Shown here one piece after another: positions 53,812-62,730 of a DNA stretch of 64,000 bases. Numbering within the stretch: position 1 is the first letter of the stretch; the number at the start of each line of letters is the position of its first letter. The notes under the pieces are model-generated. The model saw nothing but the letters and a program-made list of their open reading frames with translations, had not been told where the DNA came from and ran no database searches. This DNA comes from Ignatzschineria indica (GTDB taxonomy: Bacteria > Pseudomonadota > Gammaproteobacteria > Cardiobacteriales > Wohlfahrtiimonadaceae): positions 1,302,001 to 1,366,000 of the forward strand of contig NZ_QEWR01000002.1 of assembly GCF_003121925.1 (NCBI RefSeq). Direction: 5' to 3'. Made by a program: the position numbers and the translations under genes.

Positions 53812-54873
53812 TTAGTACCCCTCTCCTTGCACCTTACCTCTGAAAACATAGTAGATATAACCGGTATAGATCAGCACGAGGGGAATAAAGATCAACGCCC
53901 CGACTAGAGAGAAGGTTAGAGTCGACTCTGGTGCCGCTGCCATAAAGATAGTGACCTGAAATGGAACAATATAGGGAAGAAGGAAGCCCACTAACGCGCC
54001 AGCACCTAAGACAGCCATTAATAACGAATAGATAAAGGGTTGCCAATGGGTATTCGGATTTTGAATTGAACGCATCAAGATAAAGGCAACAATAATCGCT
54101 ACAAAATAGAGCGCACCAAAGAGATAGACCTTCCAGAGATTTTCCGCCATAAAGAGCTGCTCTTGCCAAATCATTAAGGTCCATACCAAAATAATAGTAG
54201 CTAGGAGGAAGAAGATCAGCGCAATCTTACGCGTTAAGCTTCGAATATGCGCCTGTAACGCTCCTTCAGTCTTCTTAATCGCCCAGGTTGAACCTAATAG
54301 AGCATAAAAAGCGGTGAGACCCAATCCTGAAACAATCGAAAATGGTGAGAGCCAAGCCCAGATACCACCAGCCATAACTAGATCTAATGCCCCTTTAGAG
54401 ACATATCCTTCTGGTGCATTGATCGCATCTACCGCCGGCATAAAATCAAAACCTTGCACTAAAGCGCCCGCGATCACCCCTTGAAAGAAGCCTGCGAAGA
54501 GCGACCCTAAAAAGAAGGCATTATTCCAAAAATTACGGCGTTGCTCAGAAACACGTCCACGAAACTCAAAAGAAACACCCCTAAAAATCAAGGCCATCAA
54601 AAGGAGTATCACCGGTATATAGAAGCCCGATAACACTACAGAGTAAGCGATCGGGAAGATTCCAAAAAGTGCGGCGCCTCCCAAAATAAGCCAAGTCTCA
54701 TTTCCATCCCATACCGGACCGATACTATTCATTAACGTCGTTCGATCATCTTCACTCTTCACGAAGGGATAGAGCATTCCTACCCCTAAGTCAAAGCCAT
54801 CTAGAACGACATAGATCGCTACACCCAATAGGATAATACCTGCCCAGATGATAACTAACATATTGTAATCCAT
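53812..54873 (-). CDS. cydB: Cytochrome bd ubiquinol oxidase subunit II
   Basis: A membrane subunit of 353 residues with eight or nine helices, pairing with CydA. Family blocks are YVVLDGFDLGVGMLYPF near the N-terminus, SIGPVWDGNETWLILGGAALF, and RGVSFEFRGR. It lacks heme ligands, as usual. It begins 10 bases after cydA and is followed at once by the DUF2474-like gene, so the three form one operon. The enzyme gives high oxygen affinity and does not pump protons. Confidence 0.96.
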   Translation of the reverse strand: MDYNMLVIIWAGIILLGVAIYVVLDGFDLGVGMLYPFVKSEDDRTTLMNSIGPVWDGNETWLILGGAALFGIFPIAYSVVLSGFYIPVILLLMALIFRGVSFEFRGRVSEQRRNFWNNAFFLGSLFAGFFQGVIAGALVQGFDFMPAVDAINAPEGYVSKGALDLVMAGGIWAWLSPFSIVSGLGLTAFYALLGSTWAIKKTEGALQAHIRSLTRKIALIFFLLATIILVWTLMIWQEQLFMAENLWKVYLFGALYFVAIIVAFILMRSIQNPNTHWQPFIYSLLMAVLGAGALVGFLLPYIVPFQVTIFMAAAPESTLTFSLVGALIFIPLVLIYTGYIYYVFRGKVQGEGY

Positions 54874-54883
54874 TATTGACTCC

Positions 54884-56242
54884 TTACTGCTCAGCTACAG
54901 CAACATCAGAACTTTGAGGTCCTCTGCGCAAAATACGGAAAAGGATCGTCACTCCAAATAAGAAGACTACGAGGTAAGCAATCACAAAGAGCGCTAATGA
55001 CACCGTTAAATCTCCTGCGGTATGTATAAAAGAGTGTCCCTCAGTAACGCGCATAATGTTATAGACCAACCAAGGCTGACGACCAATCTCTGTGACAAAC
55101 CAACCGGCTAAGACTGAGATTAAACCACTAGGCCCCATCCATAATGCAAAGCGGAGCAACCCTTTCTTCTCACCCAGAGTCTTCTTATGCCGTTGCCAAA
55201 CACCCCAAATTCCTAAAATCACCATTAAGAAACCTAATCCTACCATCACGCGGAAAGACCAGAAGACCCAACCGACAGGAGGAATATCCTCTTTAGGAAA
55301 TGCTTTTAAATTCGCGACTTTCCCATCTAATGAGTGGGTTAGAATAAGGCTTGCGGCATAGGGAATCTCAATGGAGAAATAGTTCTTCTGCTCTTCTTGA
55401 TTAGGAATTGCAAAGAGAATAAAACCTGTTCCCTCCCCTTCAGGCGTTGCATCCCAATGCCCTTCGATCGCTGCTAATTTTGTTGGCTGGTGATCTCGAA
55501 CATTCAGCCCATGGATATCACCGATAACCACTTGGAAGATAGAGACAAAGAAGAGCGTTACTAACGACATGCTCAACATCTTCTTAACCGCTGCGTTACG
55601 ATTACCTCGTAAGAGATGCCAAGCGGCTGTTCCCGAAATGATTAACGTTGCCGTCAAAAGCGCAGCAGTTAACATATGCACCATACGAATCGGTAAAGAG
55701 GCGCTAAAAAGAATTGCTAACCAATCTTTTACAACAACAGCACCATCAACAATCTCAATCGCACCTGACTCAAGAGATGGTGGTGTCTGCATAAAACTGT
55801 TAGAGACTAAGATCCAATAAGCAGAGAATGTAGTTCCTATCGCAACCATTGCTGTTGCAAAAAAGTGCATCTTAGGGCCAACACGATCCCGACCAAACAA
55901 CATAATTCCTAAGAAGCCCGCTTCTAAGAAGAATGCAGTAATCACTTCATAGATTAATAGAGGTCCTGTTACCGATCCTGAAAACTTAGAAAACTCACTC
56001 CAATTTGAACCAAACTGGAAGGCCATCACCACTCCTGAGACAACCCCCATTGAAAATGCAACGGCAAAAAACTTCACCCAAAAATTATAAATATCCATAT
56101 AGACTGGTTTTTTTGTCTTCAACCAGAGTCCCTCTAGCACAACGAGCCACATTCCTAGCCCAATTGTAATTGCCGGAAAGATAATATGGAATGAGACCGT
56201 AAACGCAAATTGGATCCGCGCTAACAAAATTGCACTCATCAT
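54884..56242 (-). CDS. cydA: Cytochrome bd ubiquinol oxidase subunit I, short Q-loop
   Basis: Heme-bearing, quinol-oxidising subunit. The start is placed at ATG 56242, five bases after GGAG (the next codon is also ATG), giving 452 residues. The frame continues upstream without family similarity. Heme-ligand regions are visible (FTVSFHIIFPAITIG), with the hallmark GWFVTEIGRQPW. The periplasmic Q-loop (from about GDIHGLNVRDHQPTKLAA to YFSIEIPYAASL) is short, as in cyanide-insensitive (CioA) oxidases rather than the E. coli long-loop type. It is divergent from a LysR gene. Confidence 0.95.
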   Translation of the reverse strand: MMSAILLARIQFAFTVSFHIIFPAITIGLGMWLVVLEGLWLKTKKPVYMDIYNFWVKFFAVAFSMGVVSGVVMAFQFGSNWSEFSKFSGSVTGPLLIYEVITAFFLEAGFLGIMLFGRDRVGPKMHFFATAMVAIGTTFSAYWILVSNSFMQTPPSLESGAIEIVDGAVVVKDWLAILFSASLPIRMVHMLTAALLTATLIISGTAAWHLLRGNRNAAVKKMLSMSLVTLFFVSIFQVVIGDIHGLNVRDHQPTKLAAIEGHWDATPEGEGTGFILFAIPNQEEQKNYFSIEIPYAASLILTHSLDGKVANLKAFPKEDIPPVGWVFWSFRVMVGLGFLMVILGIWGVWQRHKKTLGEKKGLLRFALWMGPSGLISVLAGWFVTEIGRQPWLVYNIMRVTEGHSFIHTAGDLTVSLALFVIAYLVVFLFGVTILFRILRRGPQSSDVAVAEQ

Positions 56243-56731
56243 ATCTACTCCATAAACATGAGATCTAATCACTTGTAGTGCAGTCATTACAGCCAAAACT
56301 ACATAATACCTACAACTACAAACCTATACCTTTTTGCTTCTTCTTAAATTAGGGCAAATAGCATGAATACAATATTATCAAATCCCATATTTTATAAATA
56401 ATACCTTTATTGTGATCCTCATATACCTTTTTGTTATATATACTACTCTCGCCTCTTAAAAGACGCTTAATTGCTCAAGATAAAGAGAACCTTGGGAGAG
56501 CAATCGACACAACATGTTGAAAATAGGGTAATATCATAGATAAGATCTTGATCAATTTCTCTTAAGAATCACTCAAGAGTATCTACACAATAATGATGAA
56601 GATATCTAGGAAGACACCCCAAAAACCAAATAAAAAGCCAAATAGTTAAAAAACAAGTTAAAAACAGATAAAACCAAGAAAATCAATAAAAACAATTAGT
56701 TGAAATAATTTGAAATAATTAAGGGAATAAT
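56243..56731. promoter_or_regulatory. Divergent cydA / lysR control region
   Basis: 489 bases with no gene between divergent cydA and the LysR regulator. It holds repeated TATACCTTTTTG words near cydA and the palindromes CAACATGTTG (near 56510) and TTGATCAA (near 56549). No perfect FNR box (TTGAT-N4-ATCAA) was seen. Confidence 0.45.
56325..56433. repeat. Spaced direct repeats TATACCTTTTTG upstream of cydA
   Basis: Exact copies at 56325-56336 and 56422-56433, and a close relative ATACCTTTATTG at 56401-56412. They lie 83-191 bases upstream of the cydA start. Confidence 0.6.
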
Positions 56732-57628
56732 ATGGAAAATAGACAACTACACTATTTCGTGATGGTTGCAGAACTTGGCAGTGTAGCGGCGGCTTCAAGA
56801 TCACTACATATTGCCCAACCCGCCATCACTCGACAGATTAAGAACCTTGAAGAGACCATCGGTGTTACCCTCTTTGAAAGGCATGCTAGAGGAATGGTAT
56901 TAACATCTGCCGGAAGAAAGTTTTATCAAGATGCTCTCAATATTCTCAATGCTATTGAGCGTGCAAAATCACAGGCGGTAAAAGCAGATCGAGGCGATAT
57001 TGGTTACCTCAAAATTGGGATTACGCCACAACACATCTGGCTCACTGAAGTGCAACAACACTTAAGTGAATTTCGAAAATATAACCCTGAAATCTCCCTG
57101 AATGTCTGCACAATGCACTCCCGAAAACAGATTATGGCACTTCGTAATGGGGAGCTAGATGCCGGCTTTATGTTTATCCGGCCACAAGATGATAATGATT
57201 TTTTAGGTCGATTTCTCTATAAAGAATCGATGCTTCTGGCAGTTAATAAAAACTCACCTTTTGCTGATCATCCGCCCGAAAAGATCGACCAATTACGTTC
57301 AGAACCCTTTATCTGGTCACCGGAAAATCAAGCTTTTGACCTCTATAAAATGATTATTGATGAGTTAAGACGCCATGATTTCACCCCAAAAATTGATCAT
57401 GAAGGTTGCGATTACAACTCTATGTTGAGCCTTGTCTCTGCAGGCCGAGGATATACCTTTGTGCCGGCAGTAGCCAAATATCTGAAGGTTTACGATGTTG
57501 TAATGCATGAGTTGCCGGAGCTTGATGTGACATTTGACCTTGAGCTTGTCTGGCGACGAGATAATGCCAACCCTAGCCTGCCCCACTTTATTAAGAACTA
57601 CAATCATCAGATGCGAAGACTTACTTGA
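56732..57628 (+). CDS. LysR-family transcriptional regulator
   Basis: 298 residues with an N-terminal helix-turn-helix (GSVAAASRSLHIAQPAITRQ) and a type 2 periplasmic-binding-like sensor domain (from about 90: LKIGITPQHIW, ELDAGFMFIRP, SLVSAGRGYTFVPA). This resembles the BenM/CbnR-like general group; no effector can be assigned. It is divergent from cydAB across 489 bases, so control of the bd oxidase is possible but unproven. No strong ribosome binding site precedes the ATG. Confidence 0.9.
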   Translation: MENRQLHYFVMVAELGSVAAASRSLHIAQPAITRQIKNLEETIGVTLFERHARGMVLTSAGRKFYQDALNILNAIERAKSQAVKADRGDIGYLKIGITPQHIWLTEVQQHLSEFRKYNPEISLNVCTMHSRKQIMALRNGELDAGFMFIRPQDDNDFLGRFLYKESMLLAVNKNSPFADHPPEKIDQLRSEPFIWSPENQAFDLYKMIIDELRRHDFTPKIDHEGCDYNSMLSLVSAGRGYTFVPAVAKYLKVYDVVMHELPELDVTFDLELVWRRDNANPSLPHFIKNYNHQMRRLT

Positions 57629-57659
57629 TAAGTAATGGTGTGTGGAGAATAGAGAACAA

Positions 57660-57687
57660 GAAATGAGAAATGGGAAATGGGAAATGG
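57660..57687. repeat. Heptamer tandem repeat (GAAATGG-like)4
   Basis: Four units of GAAATGA/GAAATGG at 57660-57687, 32 bases after the lysR stop and about 225 bases before erpA. Confidence 0.9.
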
Positions 57688-57873
57688 ACGGTTCTTATCA
57701 AGATACATATTAATAATATTGATTAATAATGCTAATTAATATTGAGCCTCTCTCCCACCCTCTTTTTTTTAAAATATTTCAAGAGTCCTTAGGTTTACAA
57801 AAAGTTAGGGAAAGCCCCATCTTTTCTTATCCTAAATATCAAAAGTGTTCTCACCTTACCGATCAATCTGCGG

Positions 57874-57879
57874 TATAAT
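57874..57879 (+). promoter_or_regulatory. erpA -10 element
   Basis: A perfect TATAAT 34 bases before the erpA ATG. The -35 is poor (TCACCT at 17-base spacing), which suggests an activator-assisted promoter. No recognisable IscR site was found. Confidence 0.5.
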
Positions 57880-57913
57880 GGAGCAGAAATGTATTGATTT
57901 TAAGGAGAAAGGG

Positions 57914-58258
57914 ATGTCGATGATTGAAGATACAGGAATTAACTTCACAGATTCTGCAGCACTTAAGGTAAAGAGCTTAATCGAAGAGGAAGGTGATTCA
58001 ACACTTAAACTTCGTGTCTATATCCAAGGCGGTGGCTGTTCAGGCTTCCAATATGGATTTGCATTTGCCAATGAAGTAGAAGAGGGTGATGTTGAAGTTG
58101 TGAACCAAGATGTAGTGCTCTTAATTGATCCATTAAGTTACCAATATTTAGTGGGCGCTGAGATCGATTATGTCAATGATCTACAAGGTGAGCAATTTGT
58201 AATCCGTAACCCCAATGCTACAACAACTTGTGGATGTGGTAACTCATTTAGTGCTTAA
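57914..58258 (+). CDS. erpA: Iron-sulfur cluster insertion protein ErpA
   Basis: A-type Fe-S carrier of 114 residues, exactly the E. coli ErpA length. Cluster ligands Cys42 ([11 protein letters not shown]), Cys106 and Cys108 ([10 protein letters not shown]) are at the canonical numbers. AAGGAG at 57902-57907 stands six bases before ATG 57914; the frame is open further upstream, but without support. It delivers clusters to apo-enzymes such as the isoprenoid-pathway IspG/H. It is a single gene with its own promoter and terminator. Confidence 0.96.
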   Translation: MSMIEDTGINFTDSAALKVKSLIEEEGDSTLKLRVYIQGGGCSGFQYGFAFANEVEEGDVEVVNQDVVLLIDPLSYQYLVGAEIDYVNDLQGEQFVIRNPNATTTCGCGNSFSA

Positions 58259-58310
58259 TGCAGCATGAGAAATCAGTTCATGAAGATTCGTAACTGATCA
58301 CTATAGATTG

Positions 58311-58346
58311 CACCTATCTAAAAGTTCGTTAGATAGGTGTTTTTTT
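58311..58346 (+). terminator. Rho-independent terminator after erpA
   Basis: CACCTATCTA (58311-58320) pairs perfectly with TAGATAGGTG (58330-58339), followed by seven T (58340-58346). Confidence 0.92.
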
Positions 58347-58549
58347 ATCTATAATATAATAGATTATATCAGTTTAGCTAAGTCTAAAAAATAACTCTAA
58401 AAATTGAGAGTGGCTCATTGAGAGTGGATCAACGTCTTTAAGTCTACTCCTCAATTTTTACATCCCAATATCTATTTTTGATACCCATTTTGATATCTAT
58501 TTCAATACGCTCTATTTCGATAATAGATACAATTATTTAAGAGGTCACT

Positions 58550-59470
58550 ATGACAACCAGTGCAATTTTAGTCTTAATTATTGCGATTATCGCAATTCTC
58601 CTCATTTTTTTAGGGGTCAAAATGGTGCCTCAGGGTTATGAGTATACGATTGAGCGCTTTGGTCGCTATCGAAAGACTATCACCCCGGGGATCTCCTTTA
58701 TTATCCCTATTTTTGACCGTATTGGACGAAAGATCAACATGATGGAGAGTGTCACCGATGTCCCTTCACAAGCGGTTATTACCAAAGATAATGCAATGGT
58801 GCGGGTCGATGGTGTCGTCTTCTTTCAGATCAATGATGCTGCGCGCGCTGCCTACGCTGTTAACAATTTAGGATCTGCGATCTTAAATCTCACCATGACT
58901 AATATCAGAACAGTAATGGGATCAATGGATCTCGATGAATTATTATCAAAACGAGATGAGATTAATGCAAGTCTCTTAGCCGTTGTTGATCACGCAACTG
59001 AACCTTGGGGCGTCAAAGTCACCCGAATTGAGATTAAAGATATTGAACCCCCGCGTGATCTTGTCGACTCCATGGCAAAGCAGATGAAGGCTGAGCGAGA
59101 AAAACGTGCAGCAATTCTTGAGGCTCAAGGAGTGCGAGAAGCAGATATTCTTCGCTCAGAAGGGGAGAAACAATCAGCAATCTTAGCGGCTGAAGGTAAA
59201 AAGCAGGCGGCGATCTTAGAAGCAGAAGCTCGTGAACGCTTAGCGGAAGCGGAAGCAAATGCAACATTGATGGTCTCTCAAGCAATTCGAGAAGGGGATG
59301 TGCAAGCCATTAACTACTTCGTTGCGCAAAAATATGTTGAAGCATTTGGTAAGATAGCTGAGAGTAAAAATGATAAGATTATTATGATGCCGATGGAGTC
59401 ATCCGGCATTGTTGGCTCAATTGCAGGTATTGCGGAGCTCGTTAAATCTGCACAAAAGGAATCTAAATGA
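58550..59470 (+). CDS. qmcA: SPFH/stomatin-family membrane protein QmcA
   Basis: 306 residues with one N-terminal membrane helix ([19 protein letters not shown]), then the SPFH domain ([22 protein letters not shown], shown here as [15 protein letters not shown] and RKTITPG). A long Ala-Glu-rich coiled coil follows ([29 protein letters not shown]), then a hydrophobic tail. Members form membrane microdomains and in E. coli associate with the FtsH-HflKC protease. AAGAGG lies upstream of the ATG. Its stop overlaps the following nfeD-like start (ATGA). Confidence 0.95.
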   Translation: MTTSAILVLIIAIIAILLIFLGVKMVPQGYEYTIERFGRYRKTITPGISFIIPIFDRIGRKINMMESVTDVPSQAVITKDNAMVRVDGVVFFQINDAARAAYAVNNLGSAILNLTMTNIRTVMGSMDLDELLSKRDEINASLLAVVDHATEPWGVKVTRIEIKDIEPPRDLVDSMAKQMKAEREKRAAILEAQGVREADILRSEGEKQSAILAAEGKKQAAILEAEARERLAEAEANATLMVSQAIREGDVQAINYFVAQKYVEAFGKIAESKNDKIIMMPMESSGIVGSIAGIAELVKSAQKESK

Positions 59471-59919
59471 TTGCGCTCTTTTCAGATATCAATCCCATGA
59501 TGCTCTGGCTCATTGCCGGGGCACTCCTTATTCTCTTTGAAATTATTCTTCCCGGCGTCTATCTCTTTTGGATCGGTATTGCTGCATTAATGGTCGGTGG
59601 GGTCTTAAGTGTTATCGATCTATCGATTATTCTGCAGATTCTTCTCTTCGCTATTTTTGCACTTCTTGCGGTCATTGTCGGTGTTAAAACCTATAAAGGA
59701 AAAGAGATTAAGAGTAGTGCCCTCAATCAGACTAGGGGTTCTGAATTTATTGGAAGAAATATCACGCTGCAAGAAGCCGTTATCAATCAACAAGGGCGTG
59801 TTGCACTTGGAGATAGCACTTGGGCGATTGAAGGGGAAGATCTCCCTGCCGGCAGTCAAATTAGAATTACAGCTGTGAAAGGGAACACCCTTCTCTATGA
59901 AGTTATTCACAGAGCATAA
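59467..59919 (+). CDS. NfeD-family membrane protein (QmcA partner)
   Basis: A 150-residue protein corresponding to E. coli YbbK/YbbL-type partners of QmcA. Helices cover about 12-75 ([40 protein letters not shown]). A C-terminal OB-fold domain follows (about 95-150, [20 protein letters not shown] and GNTLLYEV). The four-base overlap with qmcA matches the widespread SPFH-NfeD pairing, in which NfeD is thought to anchor or regulate the SPFH assembly. The next gene is only 12 bases away. Confidence 0.92.
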   Translation: MIALFSDINPMMLWLIAGALLILFEIILPGVYLFWIGIAALMVGGVLSVIDLSIILQILLFAIFALLAVIVGVKTYKGKEIKSSALNQTRGSEFIGRNITLQEAVINQQGRVALGDSTWAIEGEDLPAGSQIRITAVKGNTLLYEVIHRA

Positions 59920-59931
59920 AGAGGAGAAGAC

Positions 59932-61116
59932 GTGCAATACCCAGATCAATTTAAGGATAATCAACGTTTTTCTAAAGGAGCGATTCTCCTCTTCTCCTTA
60001 CTTATCATCTTTATCACGGCAAGTGGTAGTAATGCGCTTTTAACATCACCTATTCATCCTATTGCACTCATATTGGGAATTCTTCTACCTGCCTATCTGT
60101 TTCTTCTTTTTGCCCTTGTAAGACGCCATTCACTCTTTGCTGAGTTATTACTGCTACTACAAAAAGGATGGCAAAAAGTTGAAAAACCGCTTCGAAAAAG
60201 TCTCTCAAATAGCTCAGAAAAGATCAATGAACCCGATCCAAAACAGCTACTCTATCTTAGTAAAGTGATTATGCATGGCGCATGGATCTTAATTTTTGCG
60301 ACACTGCTCGTTACACTCTTTTTTCAATTTACCCTCAAGCAGTACTCCTTCAATCTCTTTAGTACTCTCTTTCCTGATCGTAGTGACTTCTACTTTCTAA
60401 TCATTCAACTCTTGAACTTTCTTCCTGACCTCATCGCCGGAGAATTGATCTCCCCTGCAATTGTTGAACATAGTCTCAATCTACCCCCTACCGCCATCGA
60501 GAATGCCGCATGGGCGCGCTGGATCTTAATAATGATTGCTCTCTATGGTTTAATTCCACGTATTATACTCTTCCTTCTCGCCCAAAGAAGCTATAAGAAG
60601 TATCTCAAAGATCAACAAAAAAATGAGCATCGTTCGCTTCTATCTGGGGAAGGAAAAGTGATAGATGCCGCAAAAGCAAGACCACAAAGCCTTCGCCCAC
60701 CGAAGAGCATCCGCTACGGAGAAGGTGAAAAAAGGATTGCCCTCGACTATGTCGGAGAGGTACCTCACTCTAAAGAGAGTGATAAAATCGTGGAGATCAT
60801 CAATAGCAGAGCTGATTTCCAACAGCTACTCTCCCAACTACAATCGTCGCCTCTTGCATATCTTATTATCTATATCGATACTCAATTGACGCCTGATAGA
60901 AGTCTATTACGAAGAATCTATACATTGATGAATTTAGCATTAAGCACCGAGATCATCTTAGTAACCCATCAAAATCCTTCACGAGAAGAGGAGTGGCAAC
61001 ATAAATTGACCCCTAATCTCTATAAAGATGAAAGAATTCTTCTCTACCCTGCGCCGCAGAAGGTAAAAAATAGAGGAGATCAGCCACCTAGAAGTAATAG
61101 CGATCCGCTATCATAG
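59932..61116 (+). CDS. DUF2868-like membrane protein
   Basis: 394 residues of unknown function, starting at GTG 59932 with AGAGGAG upstream. Four hydrophobic segments are seen: FSLLIIFITASGSNALL, IALILGILLPAYLFLLFALV, ILIFATLLVTLFFQFTL, and ILIMIALYGLIPRIILFLLA. The N- and C-terminal parts are hydrophilic. A central block (NAAWARWILI) and the layout recall DUF2868, a family encoded next to DUF3482 GTPases, which is what follows here. It lies 12 bases after the nfeD-like gene. The family name is from memory and not checked. Confidence 0.75.
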   Translation: MQYPDQFKDNQRFSKGAILLFSLLIIFITASGSNALLTSPIHPIALILGILLPAYLFLLFALVRRHSLFAELLLLLQKGWQKVEKPLRKSLSNSSEKINEPDPKQLLYLSKVIMHGAWILIFATLLVTLFFQFTLKQYSFNLFSTLFPDRSDFYFLIIQLLNFLPDLIAGELISPAIVEHSLNLPPTAIENAAWARWILIMIALYGLIPRIILFLLAQRSYKKYLKDQQKNEHRSLLSGEGKVIDAAKARPQSLRPPKSIRYGEGEKRIALDYVGEVPHSKESDKIVEIINSRADFQQLLSQLQSSPLAYLIIYIDTQLTPDRSLLRRIYTLMNLALSTEIILVTHQNPSREEEWQHKLTPNLYKDERILLYPAPQKVKNRGDQPPRSNSDPLS

Positions 61117-61211
61117 CGACTGCATCTATGATATCTATTACATCTAATGCATTGATTTAATACATTGATTTAATACATTAATCGATTAAAAGGAGATTCC
61201 GTCGAATAATT

Positions 61212-62645
61212 ATGGGGCTAAAAACATTAAAGATCGCTATCGTAGGTCATACCAATACAGGAAAGACCTCCTTAATTAGAACGATTACCCGAGAGAGAAA
61301 TTTTGGTGAAGTTCGTGATGAAGCTTCAACTACCATCGATGTCGCCGAGATTAAACGCGCCTCTCAAGAATTAACATTTACCTATGTAGATACTCCCGGC
61401 ATGGAAGATGCGATGGGGGTCCTCGATCTTCTAGAGGAGCGGTATCCTTCTAATACACGATTAGAGGAGTCAGAAAATCTCCTTAAATTTGCCCAAGATC
61501 ATGCGGTTGAAGCGCTCTTTGAACAAGAGGTTAAGGTGATTAAGCAACTCTTTGTGGCCGATCTGATCTGTTATGTCGTCGATTGTCGTCTCCCCTTCCT
61601 TCCTAAATTTGATGATGAGCTGACACTCATTGAGAAGACCCATAAACCGATTCTCCCCATTCTCAACTTTATTCAAGGAGAACATCTTTCTGCATGGAAA
61701 CAGCATCTTAAAGCCCACGGCATTCATCACTATCTCGAATTTGATACTATTATGCCGCCACAAAAGAAGCGATTTTATGAGCAGATCGCGATTATGTTTC
61801 CTGAATATTATGCGGAAATTATGGCTTATAACGCTCTCGAAGAATTAGCGGATCAACAACGCTTAGAGCGAGCGATGCAGATTGTGGCAAACTTCTATCT
61901 CAATTTGATGACCTTACAACTCAAAGAGAAGCAGAATGCCCCGGCAGAAAAGGTAATGAAAAAACTCAATCAAATGATTGAAAAATTAGAAAAACGCGCC
62001 TTTGAAGCACTGCTCTCTCTTTATCAATTTAATCGTGAAGATATCGCCTATTTTCAATTAGCAATTGAAGGATCACAATATGAGCAAGATCTCTTCACAA
62101 GTGATAATCTCATCGATTTTTCAATGCAGTTTGGTAAAGGCGCAAGTGTAGGCGCGGGCCTCTTTGCCGGCGTTGATGCTTTAGCAGGCTTTACCACTTT
62201 AGGAGCAGCAACAGCGACTGGCGCGATATTAGGAGGACTTGCCGCCTCTTTTAAACATTATGGAAACTCTCTTCTCGATCATCTTAATAACTTAGAGACC
62301 TACTGTATCAATGATACGGCAATTGATCTCCTTCTCTCGAGAATGCTCTATGTTGTCGGTCTTCTCAACGGAAGAAGTCATGCTGTTCTCCAACCGATCT
62401 ACCTTCAGGAAATTCAAAAAAATGATAAAAGTAATGGTTGGAGAGATAAGAATGATGAGAGTGAAAAAAGCGATCTACACCAATTGATTGCTGAAGGTCG
62501 TTATCTCCGCTCCTACCCACAATATTTTGAAAAAGAGGGACCAATGATCAATAGCAAACGTCAAAAAATAGTTCTGGATCTAAGTAAAAAATTGAAATCT
62601 CTCTATCTTCAAACAATAAAAGAGAGAGATTTCTCAGAGAAATAG
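61212..62645 (+). CDS. GTPase with DUF3482-type C-terminal domain
   Basis: 477 residues. The N-terminal G domain has a P-loop (GHTNTGKTSLI, about 12-22), Switch I (STTIDV) and G3 (DTPGM). A G4-like NKxD motif is not obvious; LPILNFIQG stands in its place. The C-terminal part has long helices (about 240-300) and a glycine-rich hydrophobic segment GKGASVGAGLFAGVDALAG to GAILGGLAASF (about 315-350), probably membrane-interacting. It follows the DUF2868-like gene, the usual partner. AAGGAG is rather far (about 17 bases) from this ATG. Function is unknown. Confidence 0.8.
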   Translation: MGLKTLKIAIVGHTNTGKTSLIRTITRERNFGEVRDEASTTIDVAEIKRASQELTFTYVDTPGMEDAMGVLDLLEERYPSNTRLEESENLLKFAQDHAVEALFEQEVKVIKQLFVADLICYVVDCRLPFLPKFDDELTLIEKTHKPILPILNFIQGEHLSAWKQHLKAHGIHHYLEFDTIMPPQKKRFYEQIAIMFPEYYAEIMAYNALEELADQQRLERAMQIVANFYLNLMTLQLKEKQNAPAEKVMKKLNQMIEKLEKRAFEALLSLYQFNREDIAYFQLAIEGSQYEQDLFTSDNLIDFSMQFGKGASVGAGLFAGVDALAGFTTLGAATATGAILGGLAASFKHYGNSLLDHLNNLETYCINDTAIDLLLSRMLYVVGLLNGRSHAVLQPIYLQEIQKNDKSNGWRDKNDESEKSDLHQLIAEGRYLRSYPQYFEKEGPMINSKRQKIVLDLSKKLKSLYLQTIKERDFSEK

Positions 62646-62730
62646 AGATAAGTAGAGGAAAAGATCCATCGAAAGAAGCGTAAAAACAGAGATTTATAAC
62701 GAATCAGAAATAAGATGCGTTAGTCTCGCA

